Of a stretch of 64,000 nt of DNA, positions 18,350 to 27,776 are shown piece after piece. Within the stretch, counting starts at the first letter, position 1. Each line of letters starts with the position of its first letter. The stretch spans positions 186,001 through 250,000 of the forward strand of contig OZ240668.1 of assembly GCA_965198655.1 (NCBI GenBank), given 5' to 3'. The notes below the pieces were generated by a model, which saw only the letters and a program-made list of their open reading frames with translations, was not told where the DNA came from and did no database searches. Made by a program: the position numbers and the translations under genes. This DNA is from Lichenicola sp965198655 (lineage in GTDB: Bacteria; Pseudomonadota; Alphaproteobacteria; Acetobacterales; Acetobacteraceae).

Positions 18350-18535
18350 CATGTACCCGCCCTGGACAGAACCGACCGGCAGCTGTTCGAGCAGGAAGAG
18401 CGGGATGTGCAGAAGCATGGGCTTACCTGCCGGAGATGGCGCGAGCTTCACCTTGCCGTGAACGTCACCGCTGACGAGATCGCTACAGAACGAGTATACC
18501 GTGGTTCCAACGAGCTAGCTATGGGACCTCCGGAT
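18350..18535 (+). pseudogene. Transposase fragment (IS5-group DDE enzyme)
   Basis: The translated stretch DRTDRQLFEQEERDVQKHG followed by RRWRELHLAVNVTADEIATE resembles the central region of IS5-group transposases around the first catalytic Asp, where family members read '..KHG..RRSWRKLHLAVDA.TGEI..'. Here the Asp of LAVDA is Asn. No start, no C-terminus and no terminal repeats are visible. The fragment lies between the divergent flippase and GT32 genes, in a region of about 475 bp that must also hold their promoters. Confidence 0.5.
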
Positions 18536-19376
18536 GCGAAAAGTAGATTATGAGAAGATCCTGCCAGTCGTGGAGTTTGGATCAGAAATACCGAAGACGA
18601 TCCACCACGTCTTCTTTGGAACTAGGATACCAGAGCCATTTGAGAACAATATCGACCGGATCCTGCTGGAAAACCCCGAATACTCGCATCATATGCTTGG
18701 CGATGACAACGCTGTAAGCTTCATCGAGTCGCACTATAATGAACAGGTAAGGGAGTTTTTCGAGAGGCTCAACCACTCCTATCCCGCCATACGGTCTGAC
18801 TTCCTGCGCTATCTCGCTGTCTACGCTGTGGGAGGTATCTATCTGGATGTAAAAAGCCTGTTCACCACTCCTATTAGAGATGCAGTTAATGGTGATGAGT
18901 CATTTATATTGTGCCAGTGGTGCAATGAAAAAGGAGAAGAATATGAGAACTTTGGGATCCGTTGGGTAGACAACTATATTGAGGGCGGAGACTATCAACA
19001 ATGGCACATCATTGCAGCGAAGGGCCATCCTTTTCTGAGGGCTGTCATCATAGAAGTGATGCACCGGATAGATAATTACCGGCTGTGGCGTGAAGGGACT
19101 GGCCGCACCGCGGTCTTCTATCTAACTGGTCCTCACACCTACTCAGATGCGATCTATCCCATACGAGACCGGCATCCACACAAGTACTATAGACACGATA
19201 TCGATGCCAGACTGAAATATAGTTGTTTACCCGGAATGTCACATGCAGATGCCGACAAAAGCCACTATTCTCTGGTTCATGCTACGCTGGTGCATCCAAA
19301 AGGAGTTAATAGCCTTCTTTACCTGATCTTTCGGAGCTTCCAATTTCTGCGCCGAAAAGCGTTTAAGAGTAGATGA
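18534..19376 (+). CDS. GT32-type glycosyltransferase
   Basis: A 280-residue protein with the Och1/capsular DXD fold: IPKTIHHVFFGTR at the N-terminus, IRSDFLRYLAVYAVGGIYLDVKS with the metal-binding DVK (D-x-K variant of DXD), QQWHIIAAKGHPFLRA and a TGPHTY block. The whole gene is markedly A/T-richer than neighbours and uses codons rare elsewhere in the window, pointing to horizontal transfer. A homologue lies in convergent orientation at 19653-20486. The donor sugar is unknown; the enzyme probably adds a side-chain or terminal residue of the surface polysaccharide. Confidence 0.82.
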   Translation: MRKVDYEKILPVVEFGSEIPKTIHHVFFGTRIPEPFENNIDRILLENPEYSHHMLGDDNAVSFIESHYNEQVREFFERLNHSYPAIRSDFLRYLAVYAVGGIYLDVKSLFTTPIRDAVNGDESFILCQWCNEKGEEYENFGIRWVDNYIEGGDYQQWHIIAAKGHPFLRAVIIEVMHRIDNYRLWREGTGRTAVFYLTGPHTYSDAIYPIRDRHPHKYYRHDIDARLKYSCLPGMSHADADKSHYSLVHATLVHPKGVNSLLYLIFRSFQFLRRKAFKSR

Positions 19377-19652
19377 TTATGGCTGTGTTGGACGGTGAGT
19401 CGCCGACGCAAGCTGAACGATCGACTGGGCAGGTCGATACCGTTGCAGCAAGCCAAGGTGACAGGCCAATCGTGACAGCAGTGTCGGTTGCCCGGCCTGG
19501 CGCAGCAGCAAAGCAGTAATGATCCGCCCCTTGCCGACAAGGCCGACGCTTCGGCCGGTCGAACCAGATCACTTGATTGAATGGCGACTCTTGACCAGAC
19601 GACTGGCTGAAGCGTGATCCATGAGCTGATGAAGCTCTAGAGCTGCTGGCAG

Positions 19653-20486
19653 CTAAACGCCCAGCTTCTTCCTGATAAAGCGTCCTGCGCGGTAGGCCGT
19701 GTGGAGCGGAAGCAGCCGTGCGGGAAGCTGGACGATGGATCGTTCATTCTCCGAATAGTGCTGGCCGAACAGCTTCTTGTGACCGTCGCCGGGGATCGCG
19801 CTATAGTCGAGAAAGAGAGCTGACTCGTTGGGGACAATCTTGCACTGATGGCTCTTCAACAAGGGCATGATCGTCAGCGTGTAGGCGAGCGGGCCCGTAA
19901 GCCTCATGACACCGACCTTGCCGGTTCCATGTCGCCATGGCCGATAACGTTCTATGTCGTCCAGGATCGAGAGCAGGAGGACACGCAGGAAAGGGTGTCC
20001 CGGTGCGGCGATGATGTGCCACTGCTGCAACTCGCCGCCAGCAACGTGCGCCACCTCGGGCTTGAGGCCGAACCCCTCGTACTTCTCACCCTTTTTGTTG
20101 CTCCATTGCGAGATGATGTAGCCTTCATCGCCTGCTATGACGTCATCGATCGGCACAAGAAACCGGCTCTTGATATCAAGGTAGACCCCGCCAATCCGAT
20201 ACATGACAAGATAGCGAAAAAGATCGGCTCGCGCCGCTCCGTAACTCGGGTCTATTTTCAGATAGGCATCGAGAACCTTCCGTCCGTAGTGCTCAGAAAC
20301 AAAGGACTCGATTGCCTCATTATCATAGAACCTGTAATTCCACTCAGGATTCCTGCTCTTGATTTCCTCGACGTTCTTTCTCAAGGCTTCGGGCATTGAC
20401 TGATGGGCGAAGGTTTGATGGATTATTTTGGGTATCTTTCTTTCTGGCTCGATTTCTACAAGGACATTAGCTAGTTCTTCTCTCAA
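19653..20486 (-). CDS. GT32-type glycosyltransferase
   Basis: A 277-residue paralogue of the enzyme at 18534-19376. It keeps IPKIIHQTF, ARADLFRYLVMYRIGGVYLDIKS, QQWHIIAAPGHPFLRVLLL and RLTGPLAYT in the same order. The two differ throughout, so the duplication is old or they were acquired separately. It lies 43 bp downstream of a GT2 gene on the same strand and is probably cotranscribed with it. The 276-bp gap towards the other paralogue shows no gene I can recognise. Confidence 0.82.
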   Translation of the reverse strand: MREELANVLVEIEPERKIPKIIHQTFAHQSMPEALRKNVEEIKSRNPEWNYRFYDNEAIESFVSEHYGRKVLDAYLKIDPSYGAARADLFRYLVMYRIGGVYLDIKSRFLVPIDDVIAGDEGYIISQWSNKKGEKYEGFGLKPEVAHVAGGELQQWHIIAAPGHPFLRVLLLSILDDIERYRPWRHGTGKVGVMRLTGPLAYTLTIMPLLKSHQCKIVPNESALFLDYSAIPGDGHKKLFGQHYSENERSIVQLPARLLPLHTAYRAGRFIRKKLGV

Positions 20487-20529
20487 GTTATCCTCCGGTT
20501 GATCAATACACGCGAATGATACGCTTGGA

Positions 20530-21669
20530 CTACCTGCGCTTGACTATGTTCTTAATTCTCTGCCTCAGCACAGGGGAAAGAGCACCGCGAAAAATGACCC
20601 GTCCCACCAGCATCGGCCATTGCCTTAAGGCAACAAGCTGAAAGGCGTCTCTGACGCGACGCAAGAGTAGAAGACGAATACCGGCAGATACAATTCCTTC
20701 CTGAAAGACTCTGTAGCCTTGTCTGCTTGAAGCAGCAGGATCGTATCTCTGCGCTGTAAGCACATATCTAATGTCGGAAGGTAAAGGCTCATATGGACGG
20801 TAGTAGCACATCTCAATGAGCTTTGCCGCGACGGCGGAGGTAAGCCATGGCAGCTCTTCTGGAAAGGTTAGTTTACTAGCTTCTTTGACGATGTCGTTTA
20901 AGTTCTCATGTTGACATAGTTCCTTTATTAGGTTCGGGCTAAACTCAATATCTGGCTTCCCAGATTGTCGTCTCTGATCCGATAATGCGGTGAGCTGAGA
21001 CCAGACCGCCTGCTGGCGGCCGTTTTTGATGGAAGCGGAAGACAAAGAGGCCGAATGGATCCGATAGTCACCTAGGATATCGGAAAGAACGTGTAGCTGT
21101 CCGATATCAGAAAGCCTCCAATACAAGTCGGTATCCTCTGCATTATAGACATGTCGGAAGCCTCCGATTTGCCGAATCGCGCTGTTCCGAACCATAAGCA
21201 TCGGGTGGATTAGGCTAGGTTCGTTCGCCGGTATGCTGGCGTTCGAAATCGTCGACTCATCCTTAACACGCGTTATGTGCCCATAGAAACGTCCGTGCTC
21301 GTCAATGTGCCGCACAAGCCCCGCTACTCCAACGCATTTGGGATTAGCGTTCAAGTAAGTTAGCTCCTTGTCAAATCTATCGGGATATGAGATGTCGTCA
21401 CCATCCATTCTAGCAATGAGTGGTGCATCACATATCGCCAAGCCAGCATTTAGTGCATCAACAATGCCAGTATTCTCCTGCCACCTGTAGACAATCCGCT
21501 TATCTGAACTCTGAATGTTCCTGACGATATCGCCTGTGCCATCCGTTGAGCCATCGTCAACAACGATGATTTTGATGTTCGAGACAGTTTGGTTTTGGAT
21601 GCTACGCAGCGCTATCGCAACGTATCGCTCGCAGTTGTATACTGGAATTACAACATCGATTAACGTCAT
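20530..21669 (-). CDS. GT2-family glycosyltransferase
   Basis: A 379-residue inverting GT-A enzyme. The N-terminal domain has IDVVIPVYNCERYVAIAL, VVDDGSTDGTGDIV and the metal-binding RMDGDDISYPDRF; YNAEDTDLYWRLS holds the probable catalytic-base E-D. Residues beyond ~240 are helical and lack similarity I can name. ATG 21669 is preferred over an in-frame TTG at 21699. The gene is A/T-richer than the core EPS genes, like the GT32 gene downstream with which it forms a short operon. The sugar specificity is not predictable. Confidence 0.82.
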   Translation of the reverse strand: MTLIDVVIPVYNCERYVAIALRSIQNQTVSNIKIIVVDDGSTDGTGDIVRNIQSSDKRIVYRWQENTGIVDALNAGLAICDAPLIARMDGDDISYPDRFDKELTYLNANPKCVGVAGLVRHIDEHGRFYGHITRVKDESTISNASIPANEPSLIHPMLMVRNSAIRQIGGFRHVYNAEDTDLYWRLSDIGQLHVLSDILGDYRIHSASLSSASIKNGRQQAVWSQLTALSDQRRQSGKPDIEFSPNLIKELCQHENLNDIVKEASKLTFPEELPWLTSAVAAKLIEMCYYRPYEPLPSDIRYVLTAQRYDPAASSRQGYRVFQEGIVSAGIRLLLLRRVRDAFQLVALRQWPMLVGRVIFRGALSPVLRQRIKNIVKRR

Positions 21670-21855
21670 ATCAACACTCAGCTTGTGATAGCTAAACAAC
21701 CCGTTCTAGGCTTCATACTGCAATGAAGGTTCGTCATACGGCGAGCAGCACGTTACACCACATTCGTTGCGGCACATCATTCAGAGCCGATGCCATGGGT
21801 CATGGACTGCTAACACTGTCCTCAGGAAATACAGTTTATCATTCTAGAGTATTGC

Positions 21856-22824
21856 TTAAGCCCTCCGCAGCCGCCTGCGAAACGCCTGCGCGACTTGCCG
21901 CAGCATCCTCGGCAGGAAGCCCGGATCGCGCAGGCCGCGCGCCAGGATCTGTCCGATCGCCCCGGAGCGGATCGCCTTGGAGATGAAGTCGGCCTCGTCG
22001 AGGCGATGCAGGCCGCGCGCCCTGATCCGCAGCAACGCCACCAGCTCCGGATCGGAGGCCAGCCGTGGGTCCCGGCTCATCTCGATCGCGGCGACGCTGA
22101 GGTCGTGGTAGGCGATCGTGGTCCGGGTCAAGCCGGAGGCGCGTCCGCTGATCGCGCCCTGGCGCTGCGTATATAGATAGAGCGGCCGGTTGAGGAGGCG
22201 CAGCCTGGCGCCTTGCAGCAGCAGCTCGACGGCGAGACGGAAGTCTTCCCCATGCCGGACCTCCGGATCGTAGAGGATGTTGCGGGCGAGCAGCGCCTCC
22301 CGCCTGAACACGGGCTTGAGCAGGCCCCAGTCGAAGCCGCGTCCGTCGGCGCGGTTGTGCTCCAGGTAGTCCCGCAGCGTGACCGGGCGGTCCGGGATCG
22401 ACCTGTCGCCGCCAAGGCCGGTGCCCGTGACCCGTTCGGCCTGGGCATCGTAGAAGGCGAGGTCGTCGGCCGCGAAGTCGGCGCCGGTCTCGACCGCGAA
22501 CGGGATCAGGGCCGCCAGCCGCTCCGGCGCGAACGCGTCGTCGGCGTCGAGGATGGCGATCCAGTCGCTCGTCGCCGTACGGATCCCCGCGTTGCGCGCC
22601 GCCGACGGGCCGCCGTTGCGCGGCATGGCGACGATCCGGATGCGCGGGTCCTCGCGTCCGATCCCCTCCAGCACCGCGCGGGTGTTGTCGGTCGAGCAGT
22701 CGTCGACCAGGATGATCTCGGAGGCCGGCAGCGTCTGCGCCCGCGCCGACGCGATCGCGCGCGAAACGAAACCCTCCGCGTTGAAGGTCGGGATCACCAC
22801 CGCGACCGTGCCGGCCCCGCTCAC
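21856..22824 (-). CDS. GT2-family glycosyltransferase
   Basis: A 322-residue enzyme with VAVVIPTFNAEGFVSRAI, LVDDCSTDNTRAVLE and AILDADDAFAPERL (DXD), followed by RHGEDFRLAVELLLQG with the E-D pair. The GTG start at 22824 overlaps the stop of the upstream GT4 gene (GTGA), so gumK, the GT4 gene and this gene are translationally coupled. In acetan-type pathways, enzymes encoded after gumK extend the side chain beyond glucuronate, so this is a candidate side-chain glucosyl- or rhamnosyltransferase (inference). Confidence 0.83.
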   Translation of the reverse strand: MSGAGTVAVVIPTFNAEGFVSRAIASARAQTLPASEIILVDDCSTDNTRAVLEGIGREDPRIRIVAMPRNGGPSAARNAGIRTATSDWIAILDADDAFAPERLAALIPFAVETGADFAADDLAFYDAQAERVTGTGLGGDRSIPDRPVTLRDYLEHNRADGRGFDWGLLKPVFRREALLARNILYDPEVRHGEDFRLAVELLLQGARLRLLNRPLYLYTQRQGAISGRASGLTRTTIAYHDLSVAAIEMSRDPRLASDPELVALLRIRARGLHRLDEADFISKAIRSGAIGQILARGLRDPGFLPRMLRQVAQAFRRRLRRA

Positions 22825-23990
22825 GCGGCCACTCCGGCCACCCGGTCGTAGAGGTGCTCGAGCCGGGCGGTGCAGCGGTGCACGTCGTGCTTCGCCGCGA
22901 CGAAGCCGGGTGCCGCCTCCGATAACCGCGTGGCCAGCGCGTCGTCGGTCAGCACCCGCGTCAGGTGGCCGGTCAGCGCCGCCACGTCGCGCTCGGCGAA
23001 GGCGAACCCGGTTTCGCCGTCCCGGATGCCCTCGTCGGCGCCGCCGCGCGCCGAGGTCACCACCGGAACCCCGCTCGCCTGCGCTTCCAGCACCACCAGC
23101 GGCAGCCCCTCCGCGTCGCCGCTTTGGGCGGTGATGCTGGGCAGGCAGAACACACGGGCGTCGCGCAGCAGCGCCTGCACCTGCGGATGCGACGCGGCGC
23201 CGACGAAGCGTATGCCGTCGAGACCCGCCGCCAGCGCTTCGAGCGCCGCGCGCTCCGGACCGTCGCCGGCGATCACTAGCCGCGCCCGGGGCACCACGGG
23301 GCGCAGCGCGCGGAACGCCTCGATCAGGAACCGGCAGCCCTTCTTCTCCACCAGCCGGCCGAGGAACAGGATCACCGGCTCGCGCTGCGCGATCGGCAGG
23401 CCGCCCGGGGCGAACGACGCGGTGTCGATGCCGATCCGCTCGACGAACACCCGTCCCGGCGGCAGCCCCGCCGCCAGCGCTGCGCGCCGTATGTTCTCCG
23501 AGATGGCGACGAAGCTCACCTCCGGCCGCGTCGCCAGCCGCGCCAGCCGCGACGGGTAGGCCTTCCAGCGCCGACCGGCCCGGCCGCTGGCGAACCAGTC
23601 CATCCGCGTGGTGATGTCCGAGCCGTGCAGGGTGACCAGCAGCGGAACGCCGAGCCGGCGCGCGATCGGCCAGGCCTCGACGCCGTCGAAGCCGAAATGC
23701 GCATGGATCAGGTCCGGACCGGTCCGTCGCACCAGGGCGGCGACCGCCGGCGAGGCCTGGTCCAGGCTGCGCCAGGCGAGCCCGGCCAGGCGCCGCGTCA
23801 GGGTCGGCGGTCCGGAATAACAGGTTGCGACCGGGAGGTCCGACAGCGGCAGGGCATCGATCCGCCGCTCGCCGACCAGGACCGGGTGCCAGCGCCGAAG
23901 CGCTCGCGCCTGGTCGCGCACGAAGGTTTCGGACAGCGGCAGCACCTCGGTCCGGTAGATCGCGACCACCCGCTTGGCCCGGTCGGTCAA
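22821..23990 (-). CDS. GT4-family glycosyltransferase
   Basis: A GT-B fold enzyme of about 389 residues. It shows HAHFGFDGVEAW and LVTLHGSDITT in the acceptor domain, FLGRLVEKKGCRFLIEAF at the domain switch, and the E-x7-E nucleotide-sugar region in DAEGLPLVVLEAQASGVP. A TTG at 23990 overlaps the gumK stop as TTGA; a GTG at 23969 is the alternative start. Longer upstream extensions run through gumK and were discarded. Coupling with gumK suggests that it acts on the glucuronylated intermediate. The donor is unknown. Confidence 0.83.
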   Translation of the reverse strand: MTDRAKRVVAIYRTEVLPLSETFVRDQARALRRWHPVLVGERRIDALPLSDLPVATCYSGPPTLTRRLAGLAWRSLDQASPAVAALVRRTGPDLIHAHFGFDGVEAWPIARRLGVPLLVTLHGSDITTRMDWFASGRAGRRWKAYPSRLARLATRPEVSFVAISENIRRAALAAGLPPGRVFVERIGIDTASFAPGGLPIAQREPVILFLGRLVEKKGCRFLIEAFRALRPVVPRARLVIAGDGPERAALEALAAGLDGIRFVGAASHPQVQALLRDARVFCLPSITAQSGDAEGLPLVVLEAQASGVPVVTSARGGADEGIRDGETGFAFAERDVAALTGHLTRVLTDDALATRLSEAAPGFVAAKHDVHRCTARLEHLYDRVAGVAA

Positions 23991-25168
23991 AGCCGCGTGT
24001 CCGGATAGTTCTGCGGTTCGAGGATCCTGTCCACGACCTCCGACCAGGACAGCGAGGCGTCCGCGATCGGTTCCCGGTTGGCGAGGGCCGCGTCGATCGC
24101 CCGGCGTATGGACTCCCCGTCCCCGGGGATGTAGCCGAAGCGCCCCTTCGCCTCGCCCAGGGCGAACACCGGACAAACCGCCGGGATGCCGAACAAGGCG
24201 AACTGACGGAGCTTGAGCGACGTGTCGATCAGGTAGCGCGGCGTGTCGGCGTCGCGGTAGGGGGCGACGCCGAAGGCTGCGTGCTGCAGATAGCCCAGGG
24301 TGTCCGCGAAGGCCAGCTCGGGATGAACGACGATGTTCTCAGCGTTCAGCGAGGCGGCGGCCTTGCCGGCCCCGATGACGTGGAACTGGATGTCGGGAAA
24401 CAGGGCGGCGGCGGCGACGAAGAAGGACGGGTCGAACAGCATCGAGCCGACCGAGACGGCGGCGACGCGGCCGCCATAGGGATCGGGATGGCGCCGGGCC
24501 GCCATGCCGCGGTCGATCCCGTGCGCGACCAGGATCGAGCTCCGCGCGTGCGGCATGCCGCTGGCGAGGAAGCGCGAGGGCAGCCGCACGGTGTCGATCT
24601 TGTCGAAGTGTTTCACGAAGGTGCGCTTGATGGTGGCGGCGCAGTCCACCACGGCGAGGTCGTCCGAGGCGAGGTAGACGATCCGGGCGGCCGGGTTCAT
24701 TCGCTTCACGTCGGCAATGAAGATGGCCGCCAGCCCGGACTCGATGAAGACGATGTCGGCGTCGCGGATCCAGCGTGCGAGAACAGCGGGGATGATCAGG
24801 CGGTAGCAGCGGAACAGGATCGCCTCGAGCGGCGCCAACTGCTTCCTGCGCATGTTGAACGGGTGCCAGCTCTTCTTCCACAGGTAGCAGTCGACGTTCT
24901 CGTGCTGCTCGATGCGGTTGGCACGGTCGACCAGGTTGGCGCGCACGTCGCCGCGCCGCTGCGACAACCGGGACAGGCCGACGGAGAAGAAACGCGTGGG
25001 CCCCCGTCGCGACATCTCGGCCGCGATGAAGTGGACGCTCGCCTTGCGCAGGCTGCGGAAGTCGTGGGCCGAGATGAGCAGGCTGTTCGGACCGCGACAC
25101 TGACCGCGGCCTGCTTCAGCAGCGCCGTCCATCCGCTTCGACCGACCGTGTTGCGTCGAGCCCATCAT
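23987..25168 (-). CDS. gumK: GumK-like beta-1,2-glucuronosyltransferase (GT70)
   Basis: A 393-residue membrane-associated GT-B enzyme. ISAHDFRSLRKASVHFIAAE at the N-terminus, TRFFSVGLSRLS, NVDCYLWKKSWHPFNMRR and VFIESGLAAIFI line up with Xanthomonas GumK and acetic-acid-bacterial AceK. The known reaction is transfer of GlcA from UDP-GlcA to the mannose of the Glc-Glc-Man lipid intermediate; ugd in this window can make the donor. The start ATG 25168 follows a GAGG-containing sequence. It diverges from the polymerase gene gumE across a 257-bp promoter region. Confidence 0.88.
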   Translation of the reverse strand: MMGSTQHGRSKRMDGAAEAGRGQCRGPNSLLISAHDFRSLRKASVHFIAAEMSRRGPTRFFSVGLSRLSQRRGDVRANLVDRANRIEQHENVDCYLWKKSWHPFNMRRKQLAPLEAILFRCYRLIIPAVLARWIRDADIVFIESGLAAIFIADVKRMNPAARIVYLASDDLAVVDCAATIKRTFVKHFDKIDTVRLPSRFLASGMPHARSSILVAHGIDRGMAARRHPDPYGGRVAAVSVGSMLFDPSFFVAAAALFPDIQFHVIGAGKAAASLNAENIVVHPELAFADTLGYLQHAAFGVAPYRDADTPRYLIDTSLKLRQFALFGIPAVCPVFALGEAKGRFGYIPGDGESIRRAIDAALANREPIADASLSWSEVVDRILEPQNYPDTRL

Positions 25169-25425
25169 TCATCCTCGACCTCTATCCACTCTGCTCGCCA
25201 GGTTCAAGCTTGGCTTGCGCCCCCACCGCTGCGGCGCGGCACCACCAGTTTAGAGCTCCTCGTTGTGCTTCCCGATCCTACCCGGATCTGCTACCTCTAA
25301 AGGACGATCGAGAGGTCTTTCAGCGTGTTCGAACACTTCCTGGTCGGATATCCGAACCTCGACATGTCGCGGATCATGGAGCGGTGCGACGTCGGCTCCC
25401 TGGTATCGACCGGAGTGGCACTGGC

Positions 25426-26769
25426 GTGAGCACGGTGCACTCCGCCACAGCGCGCCTTCTGGAGCAGCCGTCCCGACAGGTACACGCGCCTTCCTTCGCC
25501 GCAGCCGCGGCAGTCGACCGCTCAGGTCTCGGTTTCTGGCTGGTTGTGTTCGCCGCGATCTTCAATGTCGGCCTTTGCTTCATAGAGACGCGCGGCTGGA
25601 TGAAGATCAGCAACCTGGTCGTCGCGATCGTCGAGCTGGCGATCATGGGCCTGGGCGTGCTCGCCATCCGCCGGTCCGTGATGCCGCGCACCGCGCTGCT
25701 CCTGGCGCTTTGCGTTGCGTTCGTGATCGGAATGAAGCTGGTCAACCCCGACCTGAGCGTGAAGATCCTGCACGACTTCGGCATCATATACATCTTCTAC
25801 AAGCTGGGCTTGTCGGCCTCGCCGGGCCAGGCGCTTCGCCTGGTCCGGTTGTTGATGGCGGTGGTCCTGGCGCTGGGGTTCTTCGAGTTGCTGTTCACGG
25901 ACGCGTTCGAGCGGACGTTCGACGTTTGGAGCTACTACGTCGACAAGGGCGTCATCGCCCAGACCACCGTCAACTACAGCGGCACCAACCTGTTCCTGAG
26001 CGGGGACCGCGGCGCCTTGTCGCGCACCTTCTTCCCGTCCCTGTTGGGCTCGCACCGGGTCTCGTCGATCTTCCTTGAGCCGGTCTCGCTCGGCAACTAT
26101 GCCACCATCATGTTCGCTTGGTGCATCAGCACGACGATCGGCTCCCGGCGCACGCGCGGCATCATCCTGGCGCTTTCCCTGCTCTGCATCGTGCTGGCGG
26201 ACGGCCGCTTCGCCGGGGGCTGCTGCGCCCTCATGGCGTTGACGCGGCTGCTGCCCCTGGAACGGTCGCGCTTGTTCGTGTTCCTGGTCCCGGTCGTGAT
26301 CATGACGGCGTTGACCCTGCTCGGCGCCACCGATGAGCTGCAGGGAACGGTCCCGGCGATCATGTCCGACGACTTCCACGGCCGCCTGCTGTTTTCCGGA
26401 CGGTTGCTCGACTACTGGAACTTTCCGCAGTGGTTCGGGCTGTTGCCGTCGCAGGTCTACACCGCCGACACCGGCTATGCCTACGTGGTGAACAACCTGG
26501 GCCTGCCGATGGCCCTGCTGCTCCTGGCGCTGTTCGCCCTGCATCCGGCGGTGCGGCCGGAGGCAGGCCGCATGAAGATGCTGGTCACGATCTACATCGC
26601 CACGTCGCTTTGCATCGGCGCCTCGATCTTCACCATCAAGACGGCCGCGTTGCTCTGGTTCCTGTATGGCGTCGCCAACCGGCCTGCGGCGCTGATCTGG
26701 TCGGGGATCGGGGTGCCTGCGCGGGAGCGCGCGCGATCACTGGCGACCGTTTTCCAGACCGCACGATGA
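25426..26769 (+). CDS. gumE: GumE-like exopolysaccharide polymerase
   Basis: A 447-residue polytopic inner-membrane protein with about ten to twelve hydrophobic segments and a large loop around residues 175-240 (RTFFPSLLGSHRVSSIFLEP, NYATIMFAW). Position, size and topology fit the Wzy-type gum polymerase, which joins lipid-linked repeat units at the periplasmic face. Sequence in this class is poorly conserved, so the call leans on context. GTG 25426 has a GGAG about ten bases upstream. The stop overlaps the ATG of the endoglucanase gene (ATGA). Confidence 0.72.
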   Translation: MSTVHSATARLLEQPSRQVHAPSFAAAAAVDRSGLGFWLVVFAAIFNVGLCFIETRGWMKISNLVVAIVELAIMGLGVLAIRRSVMPRTALLLALCVAFVIGMKLVNPDLSVKILHDFGIIYIFYKLGLSASPGQALRLVRLLMAVVLALGFFELLFTDAFERTFDVWSYYVDKGVIAQTTVNYSGTNLFLSGDRGALSRTFFPSLLGSHRVSSIFLEPVSLGNYATIMFAWCISTTIGSRRTRGIILALSLLCIVLADGRFAGGCCALMALTRLLPLERSRLFVFLVPVVIMTALTLLGATDELQGTVPAIMSDDFHGRLLFSGRLLDYWNFPQWFGLLPSQVYTADTGYAYVVNNLGLPMALLLLALFALHPAVRPEAGRMKMLVTIYIATSLCIGASIFTIKTAALLWFLYGVANRPAALIWSGIGVPARERARSLATVFQTAR

Positions 26770-27752
26770 GGGCCATGGCCGCCGTCACGCTGCTGGCCGG
26801 CTTGGGTCTCGGCATCGCACACGGACAATCGTTGAAGGGCGTGAACCTGTCCGGGGCCGAGGTCTCGTCGTCCAAGCTCCCAGGACAGTACGGCAAGGAC
26901 TATCTGTATCCGAACCCCGGTGAGGTGTCCTATTTCACCGGCAAGGGGATGAATGTGTTCCGGGTCCCGGTGCTCTGGGAACGCCTGCAACCGGCCCTGG
27001 GTGGCCCGCTCGACGACGGCGAGGTGTCCCGACTATCCGGCGTGATCGATGCGGCCCGGCAGCACGATGCCGCCGTCATCATCGACGTGCACGACTACGG
27101 CCGCTACCGTGGCGTGGCAATCGGACAGGGCGACGTCACTGCGGCCGCCTTTGCCGATTTGTGGGTCAGGCTGGCGAACCGTTTTCGCGGACAGGACGTC
27201 CTGTTCGGTCTGATGAACGAACCGCAGTTGCCCGATGCCGCGACCTGGGCCGGGATCGAGCAGCAGGTGATCAACGCCATACGAGGCACCGGCGCCGACA
27301 ACCGGATCCTGGTGTCAGGCATCGGCTGGGACGGGGCCCACAGCTTCGTCAGGTTGAATGCCTCGGCACTCGCCGCCCTCCACGATCCACGGAACCGGCT
27401 GGTGTTCGAAGTACATCAGTACTTCGATGCCAATTCGTCCGGAACCACCGACACCTGCACCGATCCAGGGCATGCGGTCGGGCGGCTGACCTCCTTCACC
27501 CAGTGGCTGCGGACGCACCACAAACAGGGTTTCCTAGGCGAGTTCGGTGTGAGCCGGCGGCCTGAATGCGCGGCAGTGCTGGAGCAGGTCCTCGCCGACA
27601 TGAAGGCCAACGCGGGCGTTTGGCTCGGCTGGACCTATTGGGCGGCAGGACCGCGCTGGGGAAACTACATGTTCACCGTCGAGCCGGACCACGGGCAGGA
27701 CCGTCCGCAGATGGCGCATCTGCTGTCTCAGCTCGACGGTCCGTCGCGGTAG
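26766..27752 (+). CDS. Secreted GH5 cellulase/endoglucanase
   Basis: A 328-residue glycoside hydrolase with a signal peptide ending near AHGQS. The (beta/alpha)8 family-5 markers are FRVPVLWERLQPA near residue 65, DVHDYGRY near 110, the acid/base Glu152 in LMNEPQ, HQYFD and the nucleophile Glu259 in LGEFGVS. GH5 enzymes cut beta-1,4-glucans. The gum backbone made by this locus is predicted to be cellulosic, so periplasmic trimming or editing, as BcsZ does for cellulose, is likely. The start overlaps the gumE stop, so polymerase and hydrolase are made together. Confidence 0.88.
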   Translation: MRAMAAVTLLAGLGLGIAHGQSLKGVNLSGAEVSSSKLPGQYGKDYLYPNPGEVSYFTGKGMNVFRVPVLWERLQPALGGPLDDGEVSRLSGVIDAARQHDAAVIIDVHDYGRYRGVAIGQGDVTAAAFADLWVRLANRFRGQDVLFGLMNEPQLPDAATWAGIEQQVINAIRGTGADNRILVSGIGWDGAHSFVRLNASALAALHDPRNRLVFEVHQYFDANSSGTTDTCTDPGHAVGRLTSFTQWLRTHHKQGFLGEFGVSRRPECAAVLEQVLADMKANAGVWLGWTYWAAGPRWGNYMFTVEPDHGQDRPQMAHLLSQLDGPSR

Positions 27753-27776
27753 GACTTCCCGGACGGTAGCCTCGGC

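Noticed and set aside
19377..19652. Possible third transposase remnant between the GT32 paralogues
   Set aside because: Short open frames exist on both strands, but none aligns by eye with a transposase or other family.
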